A stretch of DNA of 8,631 nucleotides from Anaerolineaceae bacterium UBA6073 (GTDB taxonomy: Bacteria > Chloroflexota > Anaerolineae > Anaerolineales > Anaerolineaceae). A program made the position numbers and the translations under genes. The notes below the pieces were generated by a model, which saw nothing but the letters and a program-made list of their open reading frames with translations, searched no databases and had not been told where the DNA came from. Below, in pieces: positions 1 through 6,167 of the stretch. Position 1 is the stretch's first letter. Every line of letters begins with the position of its first letter. The DNA is taken from the NCBI GenBank assembly GCA_002436085.1, contig DIXT01000026.1, positions 1 to 8,631 of the forward strand. Reading direction: 5' to 3'.

Positions 1-44
1 CTCCGGGTTATGAGCCCGACGAGCTGCCACTGCTCTACCCCGCA
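1..44 (-). tRNA. Initiator tRNA-fMet (CAU), 5' part only, cut by window edge
   Basis: Read on the minus strand from 44 to 1, the bases form the 5' half of a tRNA: a 7-nt acceptor strand TGCGGGG, T8, a D-arm with GAGC/GCTC stem, and an anticodon arm whose loop is CTCATAA (anticodon CAU). The anticodon stem contains GGG facing CCC, the three consecutive G-C pairs typical of bacterial initiator tRNAs and not of elongator tRNA-Met or tRNA-Ile2. The gene continues leftward out of the window, so the variable loop, T-arm and 3' acceptor strand, including position 72 (normally mispaired with base 1 in initiators), are not visible. It provides the tRNA that starts translation. A strong promoter lies just upstream, so it is probably transcribed independently of the DsrE-like gene. 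Confidence 0.9.
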
Positions 45-56
45 TTGTGAACACCC

Positions 57-85
57 ATTATAGGGGGTATGAGACCAAAAGTCAA
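57..85 (-). promoter_or_regulatory. Sigma-70-type promoter of the initiator tRNA gene
   Basis: On the minus strand, TTGACT (80-85) and a perfect TATAAT (57-62) are separated by exactly 17 bases. The predicted start is near base 50, about six bases before the mature tRNA 5' end. An A-rich run (about 88-93, read as A on the minus strand) lies just upstream of the -35 box and could act as an UP-like element. A promoter this close to consensus fits a highly expressed stable-RNA gene. Confidence 0.85.
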
Positions 86-92
86 GCTTTTT

Positions 93-116
93 TGTGACAG
101 CTTCTGTGACAGCTTC
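93..116. repeat. Perfect 12-bp tandem duplication upstream of tRNA promoter
   Basis: TGTGACAGCTTC occurs twice back to back (93-104 and 105-116), with no mismatch. It sits between the end of the DsrE-like gene and the -35 box of the tRNA promoter, 7 bp from that box. It could be a paired regulator site or a chance slippage duplication; the sequence alone does not decide. Confidence 0.8.
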
Positions 117-142
117 CGTGTTGCTTCGTCCAAGCGTCCCGC

Positions 143-496
143 TTACGGGCGGATATATATCCAGTCTTCCGCCTGCCGGCGCACCAACCACCCCACGCCA
201 GACGGCACCACTTCCACCTCGCCGGGCAGGTCTTTGTGTAGAATGCCGTGAACCCGCAGCGCGTTTCTGCACACGAGAATGTCCACCCCCAGCGCTGCCA
301 GCTGCTGCACACGCTCGAGAACGCCCTTATTGTTCCTAGAGAATGCTTTCACCGCCGGGCCGTTCACCAGTAGTTCCACCTCCAAATTCTCATCCGACAT
401 ATCATCGAACAAATTTACGATGTTGGAGAAGGTGAGACCCATACGCTTGCTGTTGTAATCGTCCAGATGAAAGATGACCTTATACGCTTCGCTCAT
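143..496 (-). CDS. DsrE/DsrF-like family protein (117 aa)
   Basis: A small cytoplasmic protein of the DsrE/DsrF/YchN-like fold. The N-terminal strand (KVIFHLDD), the amphipathic middle and the segment VDILVCRNAL with Cys76 match this family, where a cysteine at about this place often carries sulfur in relay reactions. Lengths near 115 aa are usual. The frame is open as far as a GTG at 508, but ATG at 496 is preferred: GGAGGA (501-506) stands four bases before it and would lie inside the coding region if GTG were used. There is no signal peptide or membrane segment. The neighbours are the initiator tRNA downstream and, across a gap, a divergent LigB-like gene. No partner subunits (DsrF, DsrH, TusA) are visible, so a role in sulfur relay is only inferred from the family. 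Confidence 0.82.
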   Translation of the reverse strand: MSEAYKVIFHLDDYNSKRMGLTFSNIVNLFDDMSDENLEVELLVNGPAVKAFSRNNKGVLERVQQLAALGVDILVCRNALRVHGILHKDLPGEVEVVPSGVGWLVRRQAEDWIYIRP

Positions 497-840
497 TTGT
501 TCCTCCACGCTTCAGGTCAGATTCTACTACAGGAAAGCGCAGCTATTCGCTCTCATAATACCAGCCGCCTTGATAGGATTTTTGAGCGTGGCTTTTTGTT
601 CAAACTGCCATTTTCACTGCCCGGGTAGGTATCTCAATCAATTTAGACCAGAGTTTTCCGCAGGATTGCACTCACGCCAATTCCTCCTACCCCACTCCGT
701 TCGACTCTGCGTCCAGCTCCGCTTTCTCTTGCCATCACGTTAAGGGATTTGTATCCGCAGGCTGCGCTGTTCCTGGCTTTCCGCGTAAGGATGGAAGGCG
801 CAAAAGCTCCTACATATCGGCAGTTATCCGCGTGAACCGC
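497..840. other. Intergenic gap, no gene recognised
   Basis: This stretch separates the divergent DsrE-like and LigB-like genes. The frames open here have no ribosome site or recognisable protein. A TATTAT hexamer (555-560, minus strand) and a TAGAAT (521-526, minus strand) could be -10 boxes for the DsrE-like gene, but neither has a convincing -35 partner. I see no terminator hairpin, tRNA or repeat. Confidence 0.5.
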
Positions 841-846
841 TATAAT
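841..846 (+). promoter_or_regulatory. Possible -10 box for the LigB-like gene
   Basis: A perfect TATAAT lies 47 bases before the ATG of the LigB-like gene and would give a leader of about 40 bases. No good TTGACA match is found 16-18 bases upstream, so this is a weak or activator-dependent promoter at best. Confidence 0.35.
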
Positions 847-893
847 TTTAGGAAATTACAGGGCACTGATACCAAGCCAGACAAGAGGATTCG

Positions 894-1700
894 ATGACAA
901 CTCCGCAAAAACCATTCCATACCGTTTATTTCAGCCACGGCGGCGGCCCGCTGCCAATTCTCGGGGACCCCGGGCACTTCGCGATGGTTGAATTTATGTC
1001 CGCGCTGGCGCCCCAACTTATCCAACCTGAAGCGATTATCGTGGTCAGCGCGCATTGGGAGGAAAAGCAGCCGACGCTGCTTGGCGCGGAAAACCCGCCA
1101 ATGTTCTACGATTATTACGGCTTCCCCGAAGCAGCCTACCGCATCCGCTACCCTGCCCCGGGCAGCCCGGAGCTTGCCGCCCGCGCCCGCGAAATCCTGT
1201 CGGAGGAAGGCATACAGGCGGCGATCAACCCCACGCGCGGCTTTGACCACGGCCTGTTCATCCCCCTCAGCCTGATGTATCCGCAGGCGGATATCCCCGC
1301 CATTCAGCTTTCCCTCATCCGCGGACTGGACCCGGAACAGCATTTGCGCTTAGGTGAAGCCCTGCGCAGCCTGGACGACGGCAAGGTGCTTTTCATTGGC
1401 TCGGGTTTTTCTTTCCACAATGCACAGGCATTTTCCTGGAGTTCTGAGGCAGCCCCCGACCCCGCCAATGACGCCTTTCAGGACTGGCTGATCCATACCT
1501 GCGCCAAACAGACGGATTACGCGCTTATCCGGCAAGCCCTGCTGAACTGGGAAAAGGCACCGTCCGCGCGCTACTGCCACCCGCGAGAAGAACATCTGAT
1601 GCCGCTGCTGGTGTGCGCCGGGCTGGCCGGCAAATCCGGTGCGGTCATCTTTGATGATGCAATTTTGGGCAAGCGCGGCATTGCCCTGGGTTGGGAGTAG
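894..1700 (+). CDS. LigB/YgiD-type extradiol dioxygenase family protein (268 aa)
   Basis: A member of the class III extradiol dioxygenase superfamily, 4,5-DOPA dioxygenase (YgiD/DODA) branch, whose members open catechol rings using a metal held by histidines. Visible motifs in order are SHGGGP (His15), VVSAHWE (His54), a substrate-side block YDYYGFPEAAYRIRYPAPGS (72-91), GFDHG (His119), FSFHN (His175) and HPREEHLMPLL (His229, His234). By comparison with YgiD, His15, His54 and His234 are the likely metal ligands. The length fits the family's usual 250-270 aa and there is no signal peptide. AGAGG (884-888) lies five bases before the ATG. The true substrate is unknown: most bacterial members are named DOPA dioxygenase by homology only, and no aromatic degradation genes are nearby. 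The gene ends four bases from a converging DsrE-like pseudogene. Confidence 0.85.
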   Translation: MTTPQKPFHTVYFSHGGGPLPILGDPGHFAMVEFMSALAPQLIQPEAIIVVSAHWEEKQPTLLGAENPPMFYDYYGFPEAAYRIRYPAPGSPELAARAREILSEEGIQAAINPTRGFDHGLFIPLSLMYPQADIPAIQLSLIRGLDPEQHLRLGEALRSLDDGKVLFIGSGFSFHNAQAFSWSSEAAPDPANDAFQDWLIHTCAKQTDYALIRQALLNWEKAPSARYCHPREEHLMPLLVCAGLAGKSGAVIFDDAILGKRGIALGWE

Positions 1701-1704
1701 CTTT

Positions 1705-2034
1705 TTACAGACTGATGACCTTTTCCGCGCTCTGCATGGCGGCGATGATATCCGGCATGCCTTGCACCTTGCCAACAGAAACCTGCTCCAGCAAACCAAA
1801 ATACTCCAGGCAGGTCTGGCAGATAATCAATTCAACCCTGGCTGCCTCCAGCATGCGCAGATGGTCCTCTACCAGGGAGGCCGTTCAAACCAGTTTGACG
1901 CCTTCGGTATAGAAATTTATATTCCACAGGAGTTTCCCTGTCTGACGCAGGGGCGCCAAATATTTAACCACAAGAGCACTTTGCAGCCCCTCTGGAGCCT
2001 TACCACGCCCGTTGCGTGTGAAGGTCAAGGTTAT
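1705..2034 (-). pseudogene. Decayed DsrE-like (YedF C-terminal-type) gene, in-frame stop
   Basis: Read on the minus strand, one continuous frame encodes a whole DsrE-like domain of about 109 codons. It begins ITLTFTRNGRGKAPEGL, passes NFYTEGVKLV, then meets TGA (1885-1887). It resumes without a frameshift through VELIICQTCLEYFGL and ends QSAEKVISL before TAA (1705-1707). The two-cysteine CQTC block and the glycine-rich start match the DsrE-like domain of YedF-type proteins. The first codon where a start is expected is ATA (2032-2034). No ATG, GTG or TTG lies in frame between it and the upstream stop; the first in-frame alternative is a TTG two codons in. No good ribosome site is seen. Loss of the start plus a premature stop points to a pseudogene. 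Selenocysteine at the TGA is a remote alternative, with no recoding element recognised. A sequencing error could explain one defect but hardly both. Confidence 0.72.
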
Positions 2035-2126
2035 GTTTTGAACCGTGTAACCTCGCCTCTCTAAGAGTAATTTGTGGGTTTCACTTTACCGGGATTCCCA
2101 AGCTAAATCCAATCGATCCTGAATTA

Positions 2127-2163
2127 AATAAAAAACAGAGCCCGTAGCGTGAGCTGAGGGCTC
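2127..2163 (-). terminator. Rho-independent terminator of pheST
   Basis: On the minus strand, GAGCCC (2158-2163) pairs with GGGCTC (2138-2143). A smaller inner pairing AGC/GCT may extend the hairpin. It is followed by TGTTTTTTATTT (2126-2137). It begins about 50 bases after the pheT stop, so it closes the pheS-pheT transcript before the DsrE-like pseudogene. The rest of 2035-2210 shows no gene. Confidence 0.85.
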
Positions 2164-2210
2164 CGTGAAGTGTTTTGTCTGGCAATGCTAACAATCAGGC
2201 AAACCGCCAC

Positions 2211-4748
2211 CTACTGGCTGCGCAGCACGGCGCCGTATTCCTTTGCCAGCGCCCGCACGATTCGGTTGCGGATGGTCTCGGCGTCCTTATCCGTCAGGGT
2301 GCGGTCCTGCGCCTGGTAAGTGAGCTGGTAGGCCATGCTCTTTTTGCCCTCGCCCAATTTTTCGCCGCGGTAAATGTCAAACAAACGCACATTTACTAAC
2401 AGTTTCCCGCCTGCCTCGCGAATTGAAGCTTCCAACGCTGCCGCGGGGGTCTCCTCGGGCACAATCAACGCGATATCCTCAACCATGAAGGGATAGCTTG
2501 AGATGGGTTGGTGGTTGAACTGGGTTTGGCTGAGAGCCAAGAGCAGGTCCGCATCCAGCTCGGCTGCCAACACCGCGCCGCTCTCAAATTCGTAATGCTC
2601 ACGCACGAGCGGATGCAGTTCGCCCAGTACGCCCAGTTTCTGCTCGCCCGCCCACACTTCCGCGCATTTGCCCGGGTGGAAGCTGAGATGCTGCGCGGGT
2701 CGGTAGCTCACATTTTCAATGTGCAGCCCCTTCAGGAGCGTCTCAACGGCGCCCTTGAGGTCAAAAAAGTCTTTTTGTTCCGGCTTGTTATTCTGCCAGG
2801 TGGGATATTCGCGCGTGCCGGTCATGCCGATGGTCAGGCGCAGGGCTTCGTCGGGCAAAAGCTGGCCTTCGACTGGCAGGAATACCGGCCCAAGCTCGAA
2901 CATCGCCAAGCCCGGGCGGAATTTGTGATTGTGCTCCAGCAGCTCCAGCATGGTCGCCAGGCTGCTGCGGCGCAGGACAGTGCGGTCGGGTGTAATGGGG
3001 TTCTTGATGCGCACGTATTCCAGCGCGGGGTCGGGCGCGTTTTCAAGGAGCAGGCGGGCTTCGCGTTCCGGCGAGGTTTGGCGGTAGGCAACTGTATCCT
3101 GCAGTCCGGCGCTCACCAGGATGTCCCGGATGCGCTCTTCCATGTCCAACTTGGGGTTGCCTGCCTGGGCTGGCAGCTCCGCGGAGAGCCTGGTGGCGGG
3201 CAGGCGGTCGTAGCCGTACACGCGGCTGATTTCCTCGATGAGGTTGGCTTTGCCAATGATGCCTTCGCCAATATCCAGGCGCGTAGCGGGGGTTTGCGCG
3301 CTGAGCTGGTCGTTCTCAATCCGACAGCTAAACCCGAGGCGGGTGAGGATATCTTCAGCTTCCTCCAGCGGGATGGGAGCCCCGAGGGCGGAGACGATTT
3401 CAGCTTCACTCAAGCGCACCAGCGGGTCCACTTGCACGCGGGTGTAGGCGTCCAAAACACCGTCCACCAGGCTGCCGCCAGCCCATTCCGCCATGCGCTT
3501 CAGGCACAGGCTGAGGGCGTATTCCGCCAGGGCGGGATGCACGCCGCGGCTGAAGCGCCAGCCGGCTTCGCTGGCAATCCGCACCTTGCTGATGGTCTTG
3601 CGGATGTTGATGAAATTCCATGAGGCGGCTTCCAATAGGACGCGCGAACTGCCCGCATGGATGCCTGTCTCGCTGCCGCCCATCACGCCCGCTAAAGAAA
3701 GCGGACCGGCGCTGTCGCACACCAGTTCCATGCTGTCGTCCAGCGTGTGGGTGTTGCCGTCCAGGGTGGTGAGCTTCTCACCCTTCTCGGCCACGCGCGT
3801 GATAATCGCGGGTTTGCTGCCGCCGGCGCGCCGGACCAACAGGTCATAGTCAAAGGCGTGCAAGGGTTCGCCCGTATCTAGCATGGTGTAGTTGGTGGCG
3901 TCCACCAGCGCGTCAATCGGGCGCATGCCTGCCAGGCTTAATCGCCGCTGCACCCAGTAAGGGCTGGGTTTGGGCTGTGCGTCCTCAATCATCCCGAGCA
4001 TGAAGCGCGGGTTAAGTTCCGGGTCGCGCACCTCCAGGCTAACCAATTCGCTCAGGCGCGTACCGCGGCTGAGCTTTGCGCCTTCAGGCTCGCGCAGTGG
4101 GCGTTTTGTCACGGCGGCCAGTTCGCGCGCGATGCCAATGATGGAGGCATCCCGTACCATATTGGGCAGGATGGAAATGTCAAAGACCGCGTCTCCCATG
4201 TAGTCCACCAGGGGCATACCTACCGGCGCGTCGCCGTCCAGGATAATCACGCCCTCGTGTTCCTCGGAGATGCCCAGTTCTTTTTCCGAGCAAATCATTG
4301 AGAAGGATTCAATTCCGCGAATCACGGCGCGTTTTAGTTTGGTCAGCACCTGCCCGGGCTGATGCCCATCGTAGAGCTGGGCGCCTTCGCGCGCGTAGGC
4401 AACTTTCGGGGGTTCTGCCAGCGGACCAATGGCTTTATACGGAAAGAGGTTGGGGGCGCCGGTCAGGATAATCATTTCCTTTGCGCCGTCGTTCAGGCGG
4501 CACAAGACCAGCTTGTCCGCGTTGGGGTGCGGCATCACCTCGTCCACGCGCGCCACCACAAACTTGTCAGGGTCCCAGGAGAGGCCTTCGTACTTGAATT
4601 CGTGTTTTTCGCCTTCCGGTTTGGGCAGGCCCACCAGCAGAATGCCGTCCACTTCCAGGCCGGTCATGGTGAGGTGGCGGGCAATTTCTTCGATGCTGAG
4701 CCCGTCCAGGTTGACGTAATCTTTAATCCAGCTTAAGGGTGCTTTCAT
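2211..4748 (-). CDS. pheT: Phenylalanyl-tRNA synthetase beta subunit
   Basis: Large subunit of the (alpha-beta)2 enzyme that joins phenylalanine to tRNA-Phe in the cytoplasm; it holds the editing and tRNA-binding parts. Domains in order: N-terminal helix-strand unit (MKAPLSWIKDYV); EMAPII-like OB fold for tRNA (about 62-180, with VARVDEVMPHPNADKL and CSEKELGI); B3/B4 editing domain (about 240-400, with NYTMLDTGEPLHAFD and LAGVMGGSE); B5 domain (about 440-510); catalytic-like core (about 530-735); C-terminal ferredoxin-fold anticodon-binding domain (about 752-845, with SSYPFMVEDIALIV and SMAYQLTYQAQDRTLTDKD). At 845 aa it is slightly longer than the usual 800 or so, with extra residues near 40-60 and 100-130. 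ATG 4748 has GAGGAG five bases upstream. It starts 19 bases after pheS ends, forming one operon under the upstream T-box. Confidence 0.97.
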   Translation of the reverse strand: MKAPLSWIKDYVNLDGLSIEEIARHLTMTGLEVDGILLVGLPKPEGEKHEFKYEGLSWDPDKFVVARVDEVMPHPNADKLVLCRLNDGAKEMIILTGAPNLFPYKAIGPLAEPPKVAYAREGAQLYDGHQPGQVLTKLKRAVIRGIESFSMICSEKELGISEEHEGVIILDGDAPVGMPLVDYMGDAVFDISILPNMVRDASIIGIARELAAVTKRPLREPEGAKLSRGTRLSELVSLEVRDPELNPRFMLGMIEDAQPKPSPYWVQRRLSLAGMRPIDALVDATNYTMLDTGEPLHAFDYDLLVRRAGGSKPAIITRVAEKGEKLTTLDGNTHTLDDSMELVCDSAGPLSLAGVMGGSETGIHAGSSRVLLEAASWNFINIRKTISKVRIASEAGWRFSRGVHPALAEYALSLCLKRMAEWAGGSLVDGVLDAYTRVQVDPLVRLSEAEIVSALGAPIPLEEAEDILTRLGFSCRIENDQLSAQTPATRLDIGEGIIGKANLIEEISRVYGYDRLPATRLSAELPAQAGNPKLDMEERIRDILVSAGLQDTVAYRQTSPEREARLLLENAPDPALEYVRIKNPITPDRTVLRRSSLATMLELLEHNHKFRPGLAMFELGPVFLPVEGQLLPDEALRLTIGMTGTREYPTWQNNKPEQKDFFDLKGAVETLLKGLHIENVSYRPAQHLSFHPGKCAEVWAGEQKLGVLGELHPLVREHYEFESGAVLAAELDADLLLALSQTQFNHQPISSYPFMVEDIALIVPEETPAAALEASIREAGGKLLVNVRLFDIYRGEKLGEGKKSMAYQLTYQAQDRTLTDKDAETIRNRIVRALAKEYGAVLRSQ

Positions 4749-4767
4749 TTTTGCTCCTCATCCAGGC

Positions 4768-5799
4768 TTAGAACTGTTCCAGAAAGCGCACATCGTTGTT
4801 GCGGAAGTGGCGGATGTCATCCACGCGGTAGCGCATCAGCGTGGACCGGTCGATGCCCATGCCGGCGGCAAAGCCGGAGAAGACGTTGGGGTCGTAACCG
4901 CCGTATTCCAGCACGGTGGGGTGCACCATACCGCAGCCCAGAATTTCCAGCCAGCCGCTGCCCTTGCACACGCCGCAGCCTTCACCGCCGCACACAAAGC
5001 ATTCCACGTCCATCTCGGCGCTCGGCTCGGTGAAGGGGAAATGCGAAGGGCGCAGGCGCGTGCGGGCGTCTTTGCCGAAAGTGCGCGCGGCAAAATCGTT
5101 CAAGGTGCCTTTCATGTCCGCGAAAGTGATGCCTTTGCCGACCACCAGCACCTCCACCTGCACAAATTCAATTTCAGAGCGCGCCGTGAGCTGTTCGTAG
5201 CGCATGGTCGTGCCCGGTAGAATGGCGCGGATGGCTTCCGGGGCGCGTTCGCGCATGATGTGAATCTGACCCGGAGAGGTGTGCGTGCGCAGCAAAACGC
5301 CTTCTTTTTCCGTGTAAAACGTGTCCCACATATCCCGGGCGGGATGGTAGGGGGGCATATTGAGGAAGGTGAAGTTGTAATCGTCTGTTTCCACTTCCGG
5401 CGAACGGTAGACCTGGAATCCCATGTCGCCGAACACGCGGCAAATCTCGCGCAGGGTCTGGTTGAGGGGGTGCAGCCTGCCGCGGCGCAGCGCGCGGCCG
5501 GGCAGCGTGACGTCCAGGCGTTCTTTTTCCACGGCCTGAGCAAGCGCGAGCTGGCGCATCGCTTCGTTTTTGGCGGCATATGCGCTTTCGAGGGCGACCT
5601 TGACAGCGTTCGCGCTTTTCCCGATGAGCGGGCGTTCCTCTTTGGAAGCGCTCCCCAGCGCGGAAAAAGCCTGCATCACCCGAGAAGACTTGCCCAGGTG
5701 CGCCAGACGCCAGGCTTCCAGCTCGGCTTCCGTTTGCGCGCTTTCCAGTTCGGAAAGGGCTGTGATTTTTTCTTGTTCCAGTTGTTCCAGCACAGACAT
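4768..5799 (-). CDS. pheS: Phenylalanyl-tRNA synthetase alpha subunit
   Basis: Catalytic subunit (class II synthetase) that activates phenylalanine and charges tRNA-Phe together with PheT. Residues 1-95 form the tRNA-contacting N-terminal coiled coil. The catalytic core follows, with PEVETDDYNF (134-143), LRTHTSPGQI (170-179), a motif-2 region containing MRYEQLTARSE (199-209) and motif 3 GFAAGMGIDRSTLMRY (309-324, Arg318). A CxxC-x4-CxxC set (Cys267, 270, 275, 278), known from a subset of bacterial PheS and possibly zinc-binding, precedes LGCGMVHP. The length of 343 aa is normal. ATG 5799 follows GAGGTGA (5804-5810). Oddities: motif 2 lacks the common 'DATHS' segment and has 'TARSE' instead, and the usual FHQ-x-EG reads FVQVEV. 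The ATG lies about 35 bases after the T-box terminator, so expression should follow tRNA-Phe charging. Confidence 0.96.
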   Translation of the reverse strand: MSVLEQLEQEKITALSELESAQTEAELEAWRLAHLGKSSRVMQAFSALGSASKEERPLIGKSANAVKVALESAYAAKNEAMRQLALAQAVEKERLDVTLPGRALRRGRLHPLNQTLREICRVFGDMGFQVYRSPEVETDDYNFTFLNMPPYHPARDMWDTFYTEKEGVLLRTHTSPGQIHIMRERAPEAIRAILPGTTMRYEQLTARSEIEFVQVEVLVVGKGITFADMKGTLNDFAARTFGKDARTRLRPSHFPFTEPSAEMDVECFVCGGEGCGVCKGSGWLEILGCGMVHPTVLEYGGYDPNVFSGFAAGMGIDRSTLMRYRVDDIRHFRNNDVRFLEQF

Positions 5800-5830
5800 T
5801 TCTCACCTCAATCAAATTAGTGCGGCAGGC

Positions 5831-6069
5831 AACAAAAAACCCGTCCTGTCAAGGGACGGGCAAGGCTGCCGCGGTACCACCCTTGTTGGCTGCTCCAGGC
5901 AGCCCGCTCAAGGTTTTCTGTAACGGGAAAGCCCGGTGCGGACTACTGGTGGTTCACCCGCACAACTCCCGAGGGAACTTCAACCACCTTTTGCCAGGTT
6001 CCGCTTCCAGTCTGCGGCGGAACGTCCCTGATGGGTCCGGATGGGCTACTTTCCTCGTTCACTGTTGAT
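5831..6069 (-). ncRNA. T-box riboswitch leader, tRNA-Phe specific (UUC specifier)
   Basis: The T-box signature AAGGGTGGTACCGCGG is read on the minus strand at 5884-5869. The antiterminator is complete: CAAGGG (5880-5885) pairs with CCCTTG (5850-5855), leaving the seven-base bulge TGGTACC (5873-5879). GCGG (5869-5872) pairs with CCGT (5856-5859). The bulge TGGT suits a tRNA ending ACCA, expected for tRNA-Phe. Stem I has GAGGAAAGTAG (5' side, 6046-6056) and an apical hairpin GTTCCGC/GCGGAAC (6017-6023 with 5998-6004). On its 3' side GAAG precedes TTC at 5975-5977, the phenylalanine specifier. Stem II (GTGCGG/CCGCAC, 5958-5963 with 5936-5941), a CGGG/CCCG hairpin (5924-5935) and stem III (GGCTGC/GCAGCC, 5899-5904 with 5888-5893) follow. 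Uncharged tRNA-Phe should stabilise the antiterminator and switch on pheST. Specifier placement is by eye. Confidence 0.95.
5834..5860 (-). terminator. T-box attenuator (intrinsic terminator) before pheS
   Basis: On the minus strand, CCCGTCC (5854-5860), a 7-nt loop and GGACGGG (5840-5846) form a hairpin followed by six T (5834-5839). Its 5' arm is also needed by the antiterminator, so the two folds exclude each other. It should stop transcription when tRNA-Phe is charged. Confidence 0.93.
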
Positions 6070-6075
6070 ACGCTA

Positions 6076-6103
6076 ATTATAAGTTTTCAAGGGGGCTTGT
6101 CAA
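6076..6103 (-). promoter_or_regulatory. Promoter of the T-box-pheST operon
   Basis: A perfect TTGACA (6098-6103) and a perfect TATAAT (6076-6081) on the minus strand are separated by 16 bases. The predicted start near 6069 places the whole T-box inside the transcript. The promoter lies just downstream of the tpiA terminator, so pheST is its own unit. Confidence 0.88.
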
Positions 6104-6121
6104 GTGTGCCGGCTCTTAAAG

Positions 6122-6146
6122 AAAAAGGGCAGCCTAAGGGCTGCCC
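6122..6146 (-). terminator. Rho-independent terminator of tpiA
   Basis: On the minus strand an 8-bp perfect stem, GGGCAGCC (6139-6146) with GGCTGCCC (6127-6134), closes a CTTA loop and is followed by TTTTTC and more T. It begins 21 bases after the tpiA stop. Confidence 0.95.
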
Positions 6147-6167
6147 GCACAGGTTAAGAGCGGTAAA

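Noticed and set aside
497..508. GTG at 508 as an upstream start for the DsrE-like gene
   Set aside because: The GGAGGA just after it is placed to serve ATG 496, and no ribosome site precedes the GTG.
840..1343. 167-codon minus-strand frame over the LigB-like gene
   Set aside because: It is a shadow frame: the plus-strand gene has all family motifs and a ribosome site, and this frame has neither.
1639..2064. 141-codon plus-strand frame overlapping the end of the LigB-like gene
   Set aside because: It is the complement of the recognisable DsrE-like pseudogene and has no family features of its own.
2508..3623. 371-codon open frame on the plus strand opposite pheT
   Set aside because: It lies wholly antisense to an unmistakable pheT. 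Its composition reflects the GC-rich third positions of the gene, and no ribosome site or known domain is seen.
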